Source: Vibrio natriegens NBRC 15636 = ATCC 14048 = DSM 759
Lineage (GTDB): Bacteria > Pseudomonadota > Gammaproteobacteria > Enterobacterales > Vibrionaceae
Length of the DNA: 64,000 nt
Direction of reading: 5' to 3'
Assembly: GCF_035621455.1 (NCBI RefSeq)
Contig: NZ_CP141823.1
Coordinates: 1,302,001 to 1,366,000 of the forward strand
Positions 54,021-63,201 of this stretch are shown here, in pieces. The stretch's first letter is position 1, and every line of letters starts with the position of its first letter. Under the pieces are notes generated by a model that ran no database searches, had not been told where the DNA came from, and was given only the letters and a program-made list of their open reading frames with translations. The position numbers were made by a program, and so were the translations under genes.

Positions 54021-54767
54021 CTACAACGGTGATTCGACAACCACATATTTACGCTGATCTCGTAAAGGGAGAAACCAAGCGTTTTGATATTGAAAGTAAG
54101 TTTGTCCATTCACCACTACCGTTTTCTTAGTGCTAGGCAAAGAGTCAACAATCTCTCCTTTTTTGAATGGACTGTTCGAGGACACATTAGTTGAAGTCGA
54201 GCTGGAGCTTTGCGTGACGGTCGCACTATTTGAGCCGGAATAGCTTACCACTTCGCTTCCATCGATGACTGTGTAGTTTCCCGCCGGTGGACTTTCTACG
54301 TACACGTAGCGATCGCCACTTTTCTTATAATAAGCATCCTGAATGATAGCGTAAGTAATACCAGCAAAAATCGCAAACGTCGCGATATCGACTAAGTCTC
54401 GGTGATAGTAGTAATAATGGCCGCGGTATGGTGGGTAACGATGCCCACTGCGTACATAAATATAAGTCGAATGATGTTTAGGCGGTCTAATCACCACGGG
54501 AGGTCGGTGGTAACTCGGCGGGCGATGATAACTCGGTGGTCTGCTGACATTCGGAGGACGATGATAGCTTGGTGGTCTATGCTGAGAAGGTGGATGAGTT
54601 GGCTTTACTGTTGGACGTTGCACCGGACGGGTCTGGTGCTTATTCCCTGGTTGAGTAATTGGGCGCACGGAAGGTTCGTTGTGTGGCTTAGCCGACACCA
54701 ATGTGCTGCCTATAAGGAAAAACGTCAAGGCTGTAACAACCCATCTGCTAATTAAACCGCGTTTCAT
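54021..54767 (-). CDS. Exported protein with HRPPSY repeats, DUF6515-like
   Basis: 248 aa. Signal peptide to LVSA-KPHNEP. Residues about 28-105 are a Pro/His-rich low-complexity region with repeats of H-R-P-P-S-Y (four or five copies). A hydrophobic segment, DIATFAIFAGITYAIIQD, sits at about 125-142. The C-terminal part contains YYKKSGDRYVYVESPPAGNY, a Ser/Thr-rich linker and a final domain with VVVNGQTYFQYQNAWFLPL. The Y-Y-x-x-S-x-D-R-Y-V motif recurs in the His-rich protein at 57680. Cell-envelope location is likely; function unknown. GGAGACG precedes the ATG. ACCTAATTA lies 41 bases upstream. Confidence 0.78.
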   Translation of the reverse strand: MKRGLISRWVVTALTFFLIGSTLVSAKPHNEPSVRPITQPGNKHQTRPVQRPTVKPTHPPSQHRPPSYHRPPNVSRPPSYHRPPSYHRPPVVIRPPKHHSTYIYVRSGHRYPPYRGHYYYYHRDLVDIATFAIFAGITYAIIQDAYYKKSGDRYVYVESPPAGNYTVIDGSEVVSYSGSNSATVTQSSSSTSTNVSSNSPFKKGEIVDSLPSTKKTVVVNGQTYFQYQNAWFLPLRDQRKYVVVESPL

Positions 54768-54807
54768 AAAACGTCTCCGTTACATATTGGAGAGCAAATA
54801 TACTCAT

Positions 54808-54816
54808 ACCTAATTA
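54808..54816. promoter_or_regulatory. ACCTAATTA motif upstream of the DUF6515-like gene
   Basis: One of three exact copies of ACCTAATTA (the others at 55188-55196 and, inverted, 55243-55251) around the XRE regulator gene. Candidate binding site for that regulator. Confidence 0.45.
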
Positions 54817-54832
54817 TAACAGAGCATCAGGC

Positions 54833-55162
54833 TTAGGAAGTGTTCTTCCGTTGCTCGAGTACGAGAGACAAAAGACGTACTAATAAGGATTGAGCTTCAG
54901 GGGATAGTAAGCGTGCGATAGAAGCAAGGTCCTGTTCTGTCACATGTTCTACGCCCCTGACGTCGAGAGAGAGATCAAGATCAGTGAGCTGCATTGATCT
55001 TAAGATTGAACGGTATTGTGAAAGCTTGAGATCAGATTCACCGCGCTCAATTCTTTGATAGGTTTTTACGCTCATCCCTGCCATTTTGGCAATTTGTTCG
55101 CGGGAAAAACCCATCTCTTTTCGTCTTTTGATCAGTGCTTCAATAATAGGGTCGACATGCAT
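54833..55162 (-). CDS. XRE-family transcriptional regulator
   Basis: 109 aa. Residues about 6-60 are a Cro/CI-type helix-turn-helix (RRKEMGFSREQIAKMAGMSVKTYQRIERGES). The C-terminal 45 residues are helical (LASIARLLSPEAQSLLVRLLSLVLEQ), a likely dimerisation part. It stands ahead of the DUF6515-like gene and divergent from the 102-aa gene; ACCTAATTA motifs flank it on both sides, suggesting autoregulation and control of its neighbours. No toxin-like partner is apparent. Confidence 0.85.
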   Translation of the reverse strand: MHVDPIIEALIKRRKEMGFSREQIAKMAGMSVKTYQRIERGESDLKLSQYRSILRSMQLTDLDLSLDVRGVEHVTEQDLASIARLLSPEAQSLLVRLLSLVLEQRKNTS

Positions 55163-55187
55163 AGCTTCTCCAGACAGGACTGTTTTG

Positions 55188-55251
55188 ACCTAATTAAAGC
55201 AATTTGTGGACCAGTTTAACCAGCTGCTCTTTATCTTATTGATAATTAGGT
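55188..55251. promoter_or_regulatory. Inverted ACCTAATTA pair in the XRE / 55301 divergent region
   Basis: ACCTAATTA (55188-55196) and its exact complement TAATTAGGT (55243-55251), 46 bases apart, lie 26 bases before the XRE start and 50 bases before the 55301 start. This suits a looped or double-site operator. Confidence 0.5.
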
Positions 55252-55300
55252 ATATGAATGGCGACCTAAAAAATACATATATTTCAGTTGGCTATAAAAA

Positions 55301-55609
55301 ATGGAAAATTATCAGTCCTATCATTTAACCACGAATGAAACAGATATTCGCAAAATGCAACGCATTTTAGATACGTTACGTAGTGAAATTGCAGACAAAC
55401 AGCAGGCTTTCGGGAGAGGAGTGTTGGCGTTGACGCGTGAATCTCAGTTGCGACTAATGAACTACAAGGAACTTTACTTACATCGTGAATCGATTGGTGA
55501 AGAAGAATTGCAAACCCTTTATAAGAACATGAGCAAAACCGAAAAAGTGATTGCAGATGAGGGGATTCATGCTTTGACGTATATGATCCAGGCTTTAGAC
55601 GAAAGCTGA
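55301..55609 (+). CDS. 102-aa helical cytoplasmic protein, unknown
   Basis: Starts MENYQSYHLTTNETDIRKMQ and is almost wholly helical and charged (LRSEIADKQQAFGRGVLALTRESQLRLMNYKELYLH). No signal peptide or membrane segment. The ribosome site is weak. It is divergent from the XRE regulator and may be controlled by it. No family recognised. Confidence 0.65.
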   Translation: MENYQSYHLTTNETDIRKMQRILDTLRSEIADKQQAFGRGVLALTRESQLRLMNYKELYLHRESIGEEELQTLYKNMSKTEKVIADEGIHALTYMIQALDES

Positions 55610-55836
55610 CTAATAAACCCAAAGCGTTATGTGTCGTATAGATTTGGTTTAATACCAAGGGAAATGTAAATGCTGGGGAACCGAACCCAGCATTTCGTCA
55701 CTTAAGTTACCAAATTTTCGAACCGTAACTCAGTGTTTTAGAGGTATGTGAACCGAACGATGTCGGTACGCAGCGAATAATAGCGATATTGTCTGATCTA
55801 GGCTACGGCATTGGAATTTAACGTCTTCTCACAAGC

Positions 55837-55854
55837 TGTAAATAAAAGTGTACA
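55837..55854 (+). promoter_or_regulatory. TyrR-box-like site
   Basis: TGTAAA-TAAAAG-TGTACA fits the TyrR consensus TGTAAAN6TTTACA with one mismatch. It is 435 bases upstream of the tyrP-like start, next to a TATATT (-10-like) at 55858-55865. Confidence 0.5.
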
Positions 55855-56288
55855 CTCGATATATTCCCGTGGGAGTGCCAGACATTCCTCTCTTTACTGG
55901 TTATTTTAACCGCACATGTTAGGTGTTTAGTTGCAACCACTAAAATATATGGCTGAAACTTTGACCTTTTACTTTTCAATTCTCCTGGTTATGCCGTACA
56001 ATCTCGCCGAACCAATCTCATTCTATTTCGAGTGAGAGATTGATGAATTTGATGACCTATTTTGCTTCGAACCCAAAATGTGGGCATCCCATCAATCAGA
56101 ATATCGCCCAAAAATGCTCGCCTACATGCCGATGAAATCAGAGTGCTTTCTCTTTTTTCAGTGCATGTTATTGCTAATTGACGCCGGTTTTCGGCCAATT
56201 TTGGCAAATAGGGGACGTTTTGTTGTTTGTACTTTGGATTAAGTACGGCAGGCGAAACAAAAACGGATTGAATTTAGAGGTATTAACC
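55855..56288 (+). other. Long leader of the tyrP-like gene
   Basis: About 430 bases with no gene. It contains a 14-codon mini-frame at 55991-56035 (MPYNLAEPISFYFE), rich in Phe/Tyr but without a clear ribosome site, and then GATTGATG (56038-56045) facing CATCAATC (56091-56098), which could form a stem. A GCCG-TTTT-CGGC stem lies near 56184. A 72-codon minus-strand frame (55989-56207) is not protein-like. Confidence 0.35.
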
Positions 56289-57446
56289 GTGAATCTAAAA
56301 CTTGTCGGCAGCTCCCTGATTGTTGCAGGTACTGCTCTTGGCGCCGGTATGCTTGCTATACCTATGGTGCTTGCTCAATTTGGCCTCCTGTGGGGCACAC
56401 TTCTTATGCTGTTCATCTGGGCCGGAACTACTTACGCGGCGCTGCTTCTTCTTGAAGCGAGCTGTAAAGTCGGTGGTGGCGTTAGCATGAATGCAATTGC
56501 TCGCGAAACGCTTGGTAAAGGTGGTCAGTTGGTTACTAACGGCCTGCTTTATGCGCTGCTTGTTTGTCTACTCATGGCTTACATTATCGGCGCTGGCGAT
56601 TTGCTACAAAAAGTTACTGCGTCGATGGGACTACCAATCTCGACAATTTCAAGCCAAGTTGGCTTCACTCTTTTGGTTGGCATCGTTGTTTCTGCAGGCA
56701 CAGGCGTTGTTGATAAGCTTAACCGCGCTTTGTTCATTGGTATGATCGCCGCACTTATCCTTACTCTTTTCGCTCTTATGCCAAGCGTGACGTTTGAAGG
56801 GCTAGATGAAGTCGTGAGCGAAGACAAAGTAGCGCTGATTAAAACCAGCTCAGTTCTATTTACGAGCTTTGGTTTTATGGTCGTGATTCCGTCTCTGGTT
56901 AGTTACAACAAAGAAGCGAGCAAAACGCAGTTGCGAAACATGATCATTGTTGGCTCAACCATTCCTCTTATTTGTTACCTGCTTTGGCTACTTGCAGTTG
57001 TGGGTAATTTACCCCCTCAGGAGCTGGCTCAATACTCAAATGTGACGGAATTGATTGCGGTGCTTGGTCAGCAGTACTCTGGTCTGGAGTTTATTCTGTC
57101 TATGTTTACTGGTTTGGCGCTATTGACCTCGTTCTTAGGGGTGGCGATGGCCCTTTACGATCAAAATGCAGACTTGTTACAAGCGGGTAAGCCAGTGGTA
57201 TTTGTTACCACGTTTATTTTACCGTTACTGGGAGCCGTGTTTGCACCAGAGCACTTCTTAGCCATCCTTAGCTATGCAGGTATTATTCTGGTATTCCTTG
57301 CGGTATTCGTTCCTCTGTCTATGACAATGAAAGTTCGTCGTGTACCAGTAGAAGATAACAGTATTTATGAAGCTGGTGGCGGCGTAATGGGAATGAGCAT
57401 GATGTTCCTGTTTGGTTGCTTCTTGCTGGTTGCTCAAGCTGTGTAA
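56289..57446 (+). CDS. tyrP: TyrP/Mtr-family aromatic amino-acid permease
   Basis: 385 aa from a GTG at 56289 (MNLKLVGSSLIVAGTALGAG) with AGAGG nine bases upstream; the longer frame to 56178 adds 37 non-conserved residues. Eleven membrane helices; the HAAAP signature GTALGAGMLAIPM is in the first. It most resembles TyrP (proton-coupled tyrosine uptake) among TyrP, Mtr and TnaB. A TyrR-box-like site upstream supports aromatic amino-acid control. Own terminator downstream. Confidence 0.82.
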   Translation: MNLKLVGSSLIVAGTALGAGMLAIPMVLAQFGLLWGTLLMLFIWAGTTYAALLLLEASCKVGGGVSMNAIARETLGKGGQLVTNGLLYALLVCLLMAYIIGAGDLLQKVTASMGLPISTISSQVGFTLLVGIVVSAGTGVVDKLNRALFIGMIAALILTLFALMPSVTFEGLDEVVSEDKVALIKTSSVLFTSFGFMVVIPSLVSYNKEASKTQLRNMIIVGSTIPLICYLLWLLAVVGNLPPQELAQYSNVTELIAVLGQQYSGLEFILSMFTGLALLTSFLGVAMALYDQNADLLQAGKPVVFVTTFILPLLGAVFAPEHFLAILSYAGIILVFLAVFVPLSMTMKVRRVPVEDNSIYEAGGGVMGMSMMFLFGCFLLVAQAV

Positions 57447-57469
57447 GCTTTTACAGTCAAATTTAATAG

Positions 57470-57500
57470 AGCCGCGCTGATAAAACAGCGCGGCTTTTTT
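57470..57500 (+). terminator. Terminator of the tyrP-like gene
   Basis: 10-bp GC-rich inverted repeat AGCCGCGCTG / CAGCGCGGCT, loop ATAAAA, then T6. Confidence 0.96.
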
Positions 57501-57679
57501 ATTGGTTATGAAATGTGTGGCTAAAGTGGGGGATGCATAAGGAGAGTAATTGTTCTGACGTAAACCTGATATATGGCAAAAACTCTGACGGTTTGGTGAA
57601 AAACCTTAGCGGTGGTCTGACATGAGTAGGATAGCTGCTGCCTAAGATTAGAGTGGTAATTTCGATGAGAGGAACTGTT

Positions 57680-58036
57680 GTGTCAAAACAATTATCTGTT
57701 GCCATGGCTGGCGTTATGCTGACTTTAGGCATATTTAGTGCCGACGCGATGGCGGATCCGAAGCATAAGCATCGCTATGAACGTGAGCATCATCACTACC
57801 ACGATGATCATGACCATGATCGTCACCACCATAAGCACAAGCGTAAACATAAGCATAAACATCGAGATGTAATAGTGGTTGAGCATAGACCACCAAGACA
57901 CCACTACTATTACCGCGATCGCGTTCCTAGTAATAGTGTCTTTATCCAAATTGGTAATTTGACCTATTTAAAAGTCGATGATCACTATTATCGTCGTTCA
58001 AATGATCGTTATGTTCACGTTGATTTAAGACTCTAG
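57680..58036 (+). CDS. Exported histidine-rich protein
   Basis: 118 aa from a GTG at 57680 (MSKQLSVAMAGVMLTLG), chosen because AGAGGAAC lies upstream; the in-frame start at 57653 is possible. Signal peptide ends near DAMA-DPKHK. Residues about 24-65 are extraordinarily rich in His/Asp/Lys (more than 20 His), suited to binding zinc, nickel or copper. The C-terminus YYRRSNDRYVHVDLRL matches the Y-Y-x-x-S-x-D-R-Y-V motif of the protein encoded at 54021. Function unknown; a periplasmic metal store is inferred. Confidence 0.75.
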   Translation: MSKQLSVAMAGVMLTLGIFSADAMADPKHKHRYEREHHHYHDDHDHDRHHHKHKRKHKHKHRDVIVVEHRPPRHHYYYRDRVPSNSVFIQIGNLTYLKVDDHYYRRSNDRYVHVDLRL

Positions 58037-58059
58037 TCTGAATTTACAAGTGGATGAAA

Positions 58060-58090
58060 CAAAAACAGCGAGCCTAGCTCGCTGTTTTTG
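58060..58090. terminator. Bidirectional terminator
   Basis: 14-bp inverted repeat CAAAAACAGCGAGC / GCTCGCTGTTTTTG with a 3-base loop, between the His-rich protein gene and the convergent chemoreceptor gene. Confidence 0.95.
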
Positions 58091-58102
58091 TTTCAGATGA
58101 CG

Positions 58103-59974
58103 TTATACCGTAAATCGGTTGAGGATATCATCTTGCTTATGAACATCCTCCTGCTGAGTTCGCATCGCCTCGTTAGTTCGATTCGCTGATTCAGCGACCT
58201 GAGTCGACAGGTCTTTAATATTAACTGTATTGTTGTTGATCTCTTCAGCAACTAAGCTTTGCTCTTCAGCCGCAGAGGCGATCTGTAAGTTCATATCCGA
58301 AATTCTCTGAATAGCATCTCGAATACGTTGCAATGAGTTATTAGCTAACTCAGCTTTTTCCACGGCTTCAACTGCGCTGCCTTTACTTTGGTGCATTGCG
58401 CTGGCAACAGATGAAGCGCCAGACTGAAGCTGTTCAATCATACTGCGAATCTCCGTTGTAGACTCTTGTGTGCGCTGAGCCAACGTACGCACTTCATCAG
58501 CAACGACCGCAAAACCTCGGCCAGACTCACCCGCTCGAGCGGCTTCTATTGCTGCGTTTAGAGCCAGTAGGTTGGTTTGATCCGCGATATCGTTAATCAC
58601 TTTAAGGATCGTTTCAATGTTCGCTGTTGCCGATTCAAGAACATGAACTTCTTCGACGGCCAAATCGATGCTGTCTGAAAGCAAGTTGATGGTTTGTGTC
58701 GACTCGCTTACGACGGATGAACCCTCTACCGTCGCTTGATCGGCTTCTTTCGCTGCACTTGCGGCACCTTGAGCATTGTTCGCCACTTCGGTTGCCGTAA
58801 CCGACATTTCGTGCATGGCCGTTGCTAACTGTTCAAGCTCCTGTAGCTGAGTTTGAATAGCGCCTGCGGAGTCTTCAGCACCTTTGGCGGTAATTTGCGT
58901 ACCACTTAGGATCTGGTCAGAAATACTCTTCGATTCAATGATTTGGTGCTGTAAGTTTTCTATAAAGGTGTTGAAGTTTTTTGCAAGCTCAGAAAACTCT
59001 GGATCGGTATTGGTTTCCAGACGTTGAGTGAGATCGCCTTTTCCTGATGCCACATCTTTAATCGCGTTGTTGAGAGTATCAAGCGGGCGCATTAATGTGC
59101 GAATCAACAGAGTTAACGCGATAATTGACGCGATAATCGCAATGATTGAATAAATGATTGCACTGTTACGTAACTCGGCCACATCCGTATAAGCGATGGT
59201 TTCGTCGATCACTGCACCCAGATACCAGTCTTCACTTGGGATGTGTTCCAGGCTGACCATGTATGGGCTGCCATCAATTTCAATCTTCTGAGTTGTGCCC
59301 TCCAGTTTTACTTGCGGCAAGTAGCTGCTGATTTTCTCGCCATGGAGCTTGCTGTTAGGGTGTGCAATGGTTGTGCCGTCTGATGACACAAGAAATAGAT
59401 AGCCCGCATCAAACAAGTTTACTTGATTGACCAAATCGGAAAGTGTCGTGAGTGCTAAGTCATAAAACATAGCACCTGTAAACTGGCCGTTGTTTTTAAC
59501 TGGCGTCCCAACGGAGATGATTACGCTTTTTGTAGAGACATCAACGTACGGTGCGGTCACTACCAAGTCGCCTTTGCTTTTAGCTGCGGTAAACCAAGGA
59601 CGTTTACGCGGATCGTAAGTCGCATCTGGCTCCCAGCCATCGTCGTTTTCGACAACCACTCCGTTACGGTCGTAGCCTAAACCAATGGCGATGAAGCTGG
59701 ATTTTAGGGTTGGTTTCTCGACAATGCTCTTAACATAGTCCTGTGAGTTTGGGTCGAGCTCTATGATCTCGGTTGTGGCGCGAGCGAGATTCTTCTTGGC
59801 TGACATTTCTGATTCTACCGTGTTCCCTACGCTCGTTAAGATTTCTTGTACGCTAGAATCGATATGTTCGCTGGTTTGAGCTCGGATCGTTATGACTTGC
59901 TCTATCGACAGTAGCGACACAGTAATGAGCAACAAAATTGAAGAGGCGGTGACAACCTTGTGTCTGAATTTCAT
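58103..59974 (-). CDS. Methyl-accepting chemotaxis protein with dCache sensor
   Basis: 623 aa from the ATG at 59974 (MKFRHKVVTASS) with AGAGGAAAA upstream. First helix about 8-28, then a periplasmic dCache_1-type sensor to about 265 (WEPDATYDPRKRPWFTAAKSKG and VTAPYVDVSTKSVIISVGTPV are typical). Second helix about 270-292, HAMP about 295-345, then the signalling domain with the tip NLLALNAAIEAARAGESGRG and RTLAQRTQESTTEI. The W-x-x-R-x-W-F-class ligand pocket resembles amino-acid or amine sensors. No C-terminal CheR pentapeptide. Single gene. Confidence 0.92.
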   Translation of the reverse strand: MKFRHKVVTASSILLLITVSLLSIEQVITIRAQTSEHIDSSVQEILTSVGNTVESEMSAKKNLARATTEIIELDPNSQDYVKSIVEKPTLKSSFIAIGLGYDRNGVVVENDDGWEPDATYDPRKRPWFTAAKSKGDLVVTAPYVDVSTKSVIISVGTPVKNNGQFTGAMFYDLALTTLSDLVNQVNLFDAGYLFLVSSDGTTIAHPNSKLHGEKISSYLPQVKLEGTTQKIEIDGSPYMVSLEHIPSEDWYLGAVIDETIAYTDVAELRNSAIIYSIIAIIASIIALTLLIRTLMRPLDTLNNAIKDVASGKGDLTQRLETNTDPEFSELAKNFNTFIENLQHQIIESKSISDQILSGTQITAKGAEDSAGAIQTQLQELEQLATAMHEMSVTATEVANNAQGAASAAKEADQATVEGSSVVSESTQTINLLSDSIDLAVEEVHVLESATANIETILKVINDIADQTNLLALNAAIEAARAGESGRGFAVVADEVRTLAQRTQESTTEIRSMIEQLQSGASSVASAMHQSKGSAVEAVEKAELANNSLQRIRDAIQRISDMNLQIASAAEEQSLVAEEINNNTVNIKDLSTQVAESANRTNEAMRTQQEDVHKQDDILNRFTV

Positions 59975-60357
59975 AGTTTTCCTCTGAGTATCCCTATGGC
60001 TTATCCCTGCTTTCACCTCTGCTTACTCGGGTGAATTGACAGCAAAAGAAACCGGTGTGTTTGGTTCTTCATTACTTATCGACAATATTGTGAAAAACTT
60101 GAAACCAAACATGCGCGATTTGGATGAAAAAACGCGTAATTTGGCACTCTGGTTATGGATAAAAAACAAAGTGGTTATTTATTGCTTGTATATGAATGAG
60201 TTAGAGGGAAGTGCTCGTTGAGGGGAAAATATCCAGACTGGTCTGATGAGAAAATACGTCTCTCGGCAACAAGAGAAATTACTCTTTTCTAAGGTTGATG
60301 TTGTTGGCCAAGATTGGAATTAAGGAGGGCGAGGGGCGTTCGTTGTGTTCAAACAAA

Positions 60358-60383
60358 AAAGGCCCCGCCGAAGCAGAGCCTTT
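60358..60383 (-). terminator. Terminator of the YjiH gene
   Basis: 11-bp stem (two G-U pairs on the RNA) with TTCG tetraloop on the minus strand, then TTTTTTG. It lies 17 bases after the stop. Confidence 0.92.
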
Positions 60384-60399
60384 ATGAGAGCAATTGACG

Positions 60400-61764
60400 T
60401 TAGAATATCAAGTGCGCCATACCAGCAATCACAGGTAGTGTGATTAGGGTACGTAGAATAAAGATAACGAACAATTCTACGATGTTGACCGGGATCTTAC
60501 TGCCTAGTAGCAGCGCGCCCACTTCAGACATGTAGATAAGCTGAGTTACAGACATAGCAGCAATAACAAAGCGCGTCATTTCATTATCAATTGAAGCAGC
60601 CAGAATCGCAGGGATAAACATATCAGCAAAGCCGACGACGATAGTTTGCGATGCAGCAACCGCTTCTGGGATTTGCAGCAATTCAAGGTAAGGGATGAAT
60701 GGCTGGCCCAAGATCTCAAATACTGGCGTGTATTCTGCGATGACCAAAGCAACTGTACCAAGACCCATTACTACAGGTAGTACGCCAAACACCATGTCTA
60801 TTGCGTTGTGAACACCTTCTTTAAATACAGATTGGAACGATGTCACTTCTGACGCGCGTTTCAGAGCCAGATCCATACCCCAAGAGAACGTTGTATGGCC
60901 TTCAGGAACTGCATCTGCATCTTTGTCTGGCTTGCTGTCATCAATGTAGCGATCTTTTTTCAGGCTTAGTGGCGGTAAGCGTGGAATGATCACTGCAGCA
61001 ACAATACCTGCAAGACAGATGGTGCCGTAAAATGGCAAGAACAAGTGCTCAAGTTGAACCTGAGCGATAACGACTAAGCTGAACGTAATCGAAACTGCTG
61101 AGAAAGTGGTACCCACTACCGCAGCTTCACGTTGCGTGTAAAACTTGTTTTCGTACTGTTTACTGGTCAGCAAGATACCAACACTGCCATCACCCAACCA
61201 AGATGCCATACAGTCTATAGCACTGCGGCCTGGTAGGTTAAACACTGGACGCATTATTTTACTTAGCAGTGCGCCAAACAGCTCCAACAGACCAAAGTTA
61301 AGCAGCAAAGGCAGTAATAGGCCAGCAAAGATGAATACCGCAAACAGTGTCGGTAACAGGCCTGTCAGAACCAATCCACCTGTGTTTTCTTCCCAGACGG
61401 CTTTAGGGCCGATCTCAAAGAAAGTCATCAACACGGCAGCTGCGCCAATTAAGCGAACAAGCAACCAAAGTGGGGATGGGTTAAACAAACCGTTAAGGAA
61501 ACCATTACGAAGGATCGCAGCAGGCTGGAAAATTTTGCAAAGAACAGAAGCGACAGCCATAAAAGAGATGATAACGGTAATAATGGCAATCAATGTATCG
61601 CCAAGTACAGCAGGAATGACTTTAGCCATGACCGCAACTGGGATAGTAAGATCACCATCGTAAGAGATTGGTGCCATAAAAAGCAGAAGACCGATTAAGG
61701 ATGGAATCAGGAACATCCAAAAGTTGCCTTTAGGTGCTTCAGTAGCATTAGTATTATTGTGCAT
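60400..61764 (-). CDS. YjiH-family membrane protein (nucleoside-recognition/Gate domain)
   Basis: 454 aa with about ten helices; two Gate-domain-like repeats (FAGLLLPLLLNFGLLELFGALL and VFGVLPVVMGLGTVALVIAEY). The block LPGRSAIDCMASWLGDGSVGILLTSKQY is characteristic of the YjiH group. Substrate unknown; often with peptidase or nucleoside genes elsewhere, but alone here. The 5' leader holds a TTGCGG / CCGCAA hairpin (61847-61865). A CRP-like site lies at 62054. Confidence 0.85.
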   Translation of the reverse strand: MHNNTNATEAPKGNFWMFLIPSLIGLLLFMAPISYDGDLTIPVAVMAKVIPAVLGDTLIAIITVIISFMAVASVLCKIFQPAAILRNGFLNGLFNPSPLWLLVRLIGAAAVLMTFFEIGPKAVWEENTGGLVLTGLLPTLFAVFIFAGLLLPLLLNFGLLELFGALLSKIMRPVFNLPGRSAIDCMASWLGDGSVGILLTSKQYENKFYTQREAAVVGTTFSAVSITFSLVVIAQVQLEHLFLPFYGTICLAGIVAAVIIPRLPPLSLKKDRYIDDSKPDKDADAVPEGHTTFSWGMDLALKRASEVTSFQSVFKEGVHNAIDMVFGVLPVVMGLGTVALVIAEYTPVFEILGQPFIPYLELLQIPEAVAASQTIVVGFADMFIPAILAASIDNEMTRFVIAAMSVTQLIYMSEVGALLLGSKIPVNIVELFVIFILRTLITLPVIAGMAHLIF

Positions 61765-62053
61765 AATTGTCTCGTGTTACTACTAGTCAATACTTGCCAT
61801 AATCCATGACATAAATATTCACTAAACATCCGTATTTAATCGCAGGTTGCGGAGGGTACCCGCAAACTACATCCATTGCAATACTATTCATTAAATACAT
61901 TTACTTATTCAGTCGATTTGTCGGAAAATTGATTGAATAATGCGTTTCTGTATACGAATATGTTGCTCGTGTTAGAAAATTGTATCATTAATTGGCTTGT
62001 GTGAAGGTAATTCTGAGAAGCAGTGTGATTGGAATAGTAAAAACGCGGCTAAG

Positions 62054-62069
62054 TGTGATTTAAATCACG
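62054..62069. promoter_or_regulatory. CRP-like binding site
   Basis: TGTGA-TTTAAA-TCACG: the core GTGATTTAAATCAC is a perfect palindrome, one base off the TGTGAN6TCACA consensus. It is 290 bases upstream of the YjiH-family gene and about 245 bases from the YoaK-like stop, so it most likely acts on the former. The rest of the 549-bp gap (61765-62313) shows no gene. Confidence 0.6.
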
Positions 62070-62313
62070 CAACAATTGCGGGATTTTTCACCATTACACT
62101 TTCTTAACATAAGGACTTTCTCCTGACTCTCGGCAAGTTTGAGTGTTGAACACGGGAAAGGCAAAGTGAGGGATTGTCGTCAGATTTGGGATTGGAGTTT
62201 AGCGGCGTGTTTGTGGCGGTATTCAGTTGAGTTCCTGCTTGCAGCCTAAGCGTTATGAAGCCATTTGCACTTAGGCTGCTGTGCCATTGTTACTTGACGG
62301 TTTGTCTGAATTA

Positions 62314-62985
62314 TCAAGACGTTGGGCTATGGTTTAGCCTGTACAAATACATCCAGTAAATGATGGCGGTTCCGAACGCTAAGAGCGCTGGAAATATCAA
62401 TGTATGCAGACCATACACAGTAAAAAGCGCGGCACCTGCAACGCCACCGAGTAAAAATCCGGAAAAGATGAATAAGAACAATAGGGCCTTTCGACGGTCA
62501 AATTGACGTCCGCGCAAGCTTTCTCCAATCATAATGCCCAAATCAGTAATAATACCGGTCATGTGAGTGGTTCTGACTACAGCGCCACTAAACGTCGTAA
62601 TCATCGCGTTTTGCAAGCCGCAGGCAGCGGAAGCTAAATATTGGCCATAAACGTTGCCCTGTACCAAGAAGCCTAAACTAAGAAGAAGTAAGCTGCCTTC
62701 TATACACAGTGCGACCCCGTAACGACGTCCAAGTTTTAATGCACTGCTTTCGATAAAGAAACCACTGAACGCAGCACCAATCAAAAAGCTAAATACGATG
62801 AAGAGCAGGTGAATGGAGCTGTCCACACCTGTTAGTAAGCTATTCCCTAGCTGAGTTACGGTTCCGGAGATGTGTGTTATCGCTTGATGTTGAAAGCCGA
62901 GTAGACCGACGGCATTGACGCAGCCTGCAAGAAGGGCAAGTAGAAACGCGCCATATTCCACCCAACGAGGAAGTCTGGAAATCAC
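62314..62985 (-). CDS. YoaK-family (DUF1275) membrane protein
   Basis: 223 aa from a GTG at 62985. Six hydrophobic segments. Family signatures: AGCVNAVGLLGFQHQAITHISGTVTQLG near the start and SAACGLQNAMITTFSGAVVRTTHMTG in the middle, both with the small/polar pattern of DUF1275. Function of the family is not known. Single gene. Confidence 0.85.
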   Translation of the reverse strand: MISRLPRWVEYGAFLLALLAGCVNAVGLLGFQHQAITHISGTVTQLGNSLLTGVDSSIHLLFIVFSFLIGAAFSGFFIESSALKLGRRYGVALCIEGSLLLLSLGFLVQGNVYGQYLASAACGLQNAMITTFSGAVVRTTHMTGIITDLGIMIGESLRGRQFDRRKALLFLFIFSGFLLGGVAGAALFTVYGLHTLIFPALLAFGTAIIYWMYLYRLNHSPTS

Positions 62986-63201
62986 AATAAAACCCCACTA
63001 AATGTTAGGAGCCGATTATAGCGCTCACACTGAGATACGAAACCCCTTACAGTACAACTCGGTTGATCATTCTCAAAAAAAATTCAAAAAAGCAGGGATA
63101 GGCCAATCACAACAAATGATTGATAAGAAAACGTGTCGGAAAAACGCTTGAGAACAAGCTACTTTTTGGAAAGCGTGTACCGTCCTAAATAAGGTTGCCG
63201 C

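Noticed and set aside
60036..60221. 61-codon frame upstream of the chemoreceptor
   Set aside because: TTG start without ribosome site; no motif.
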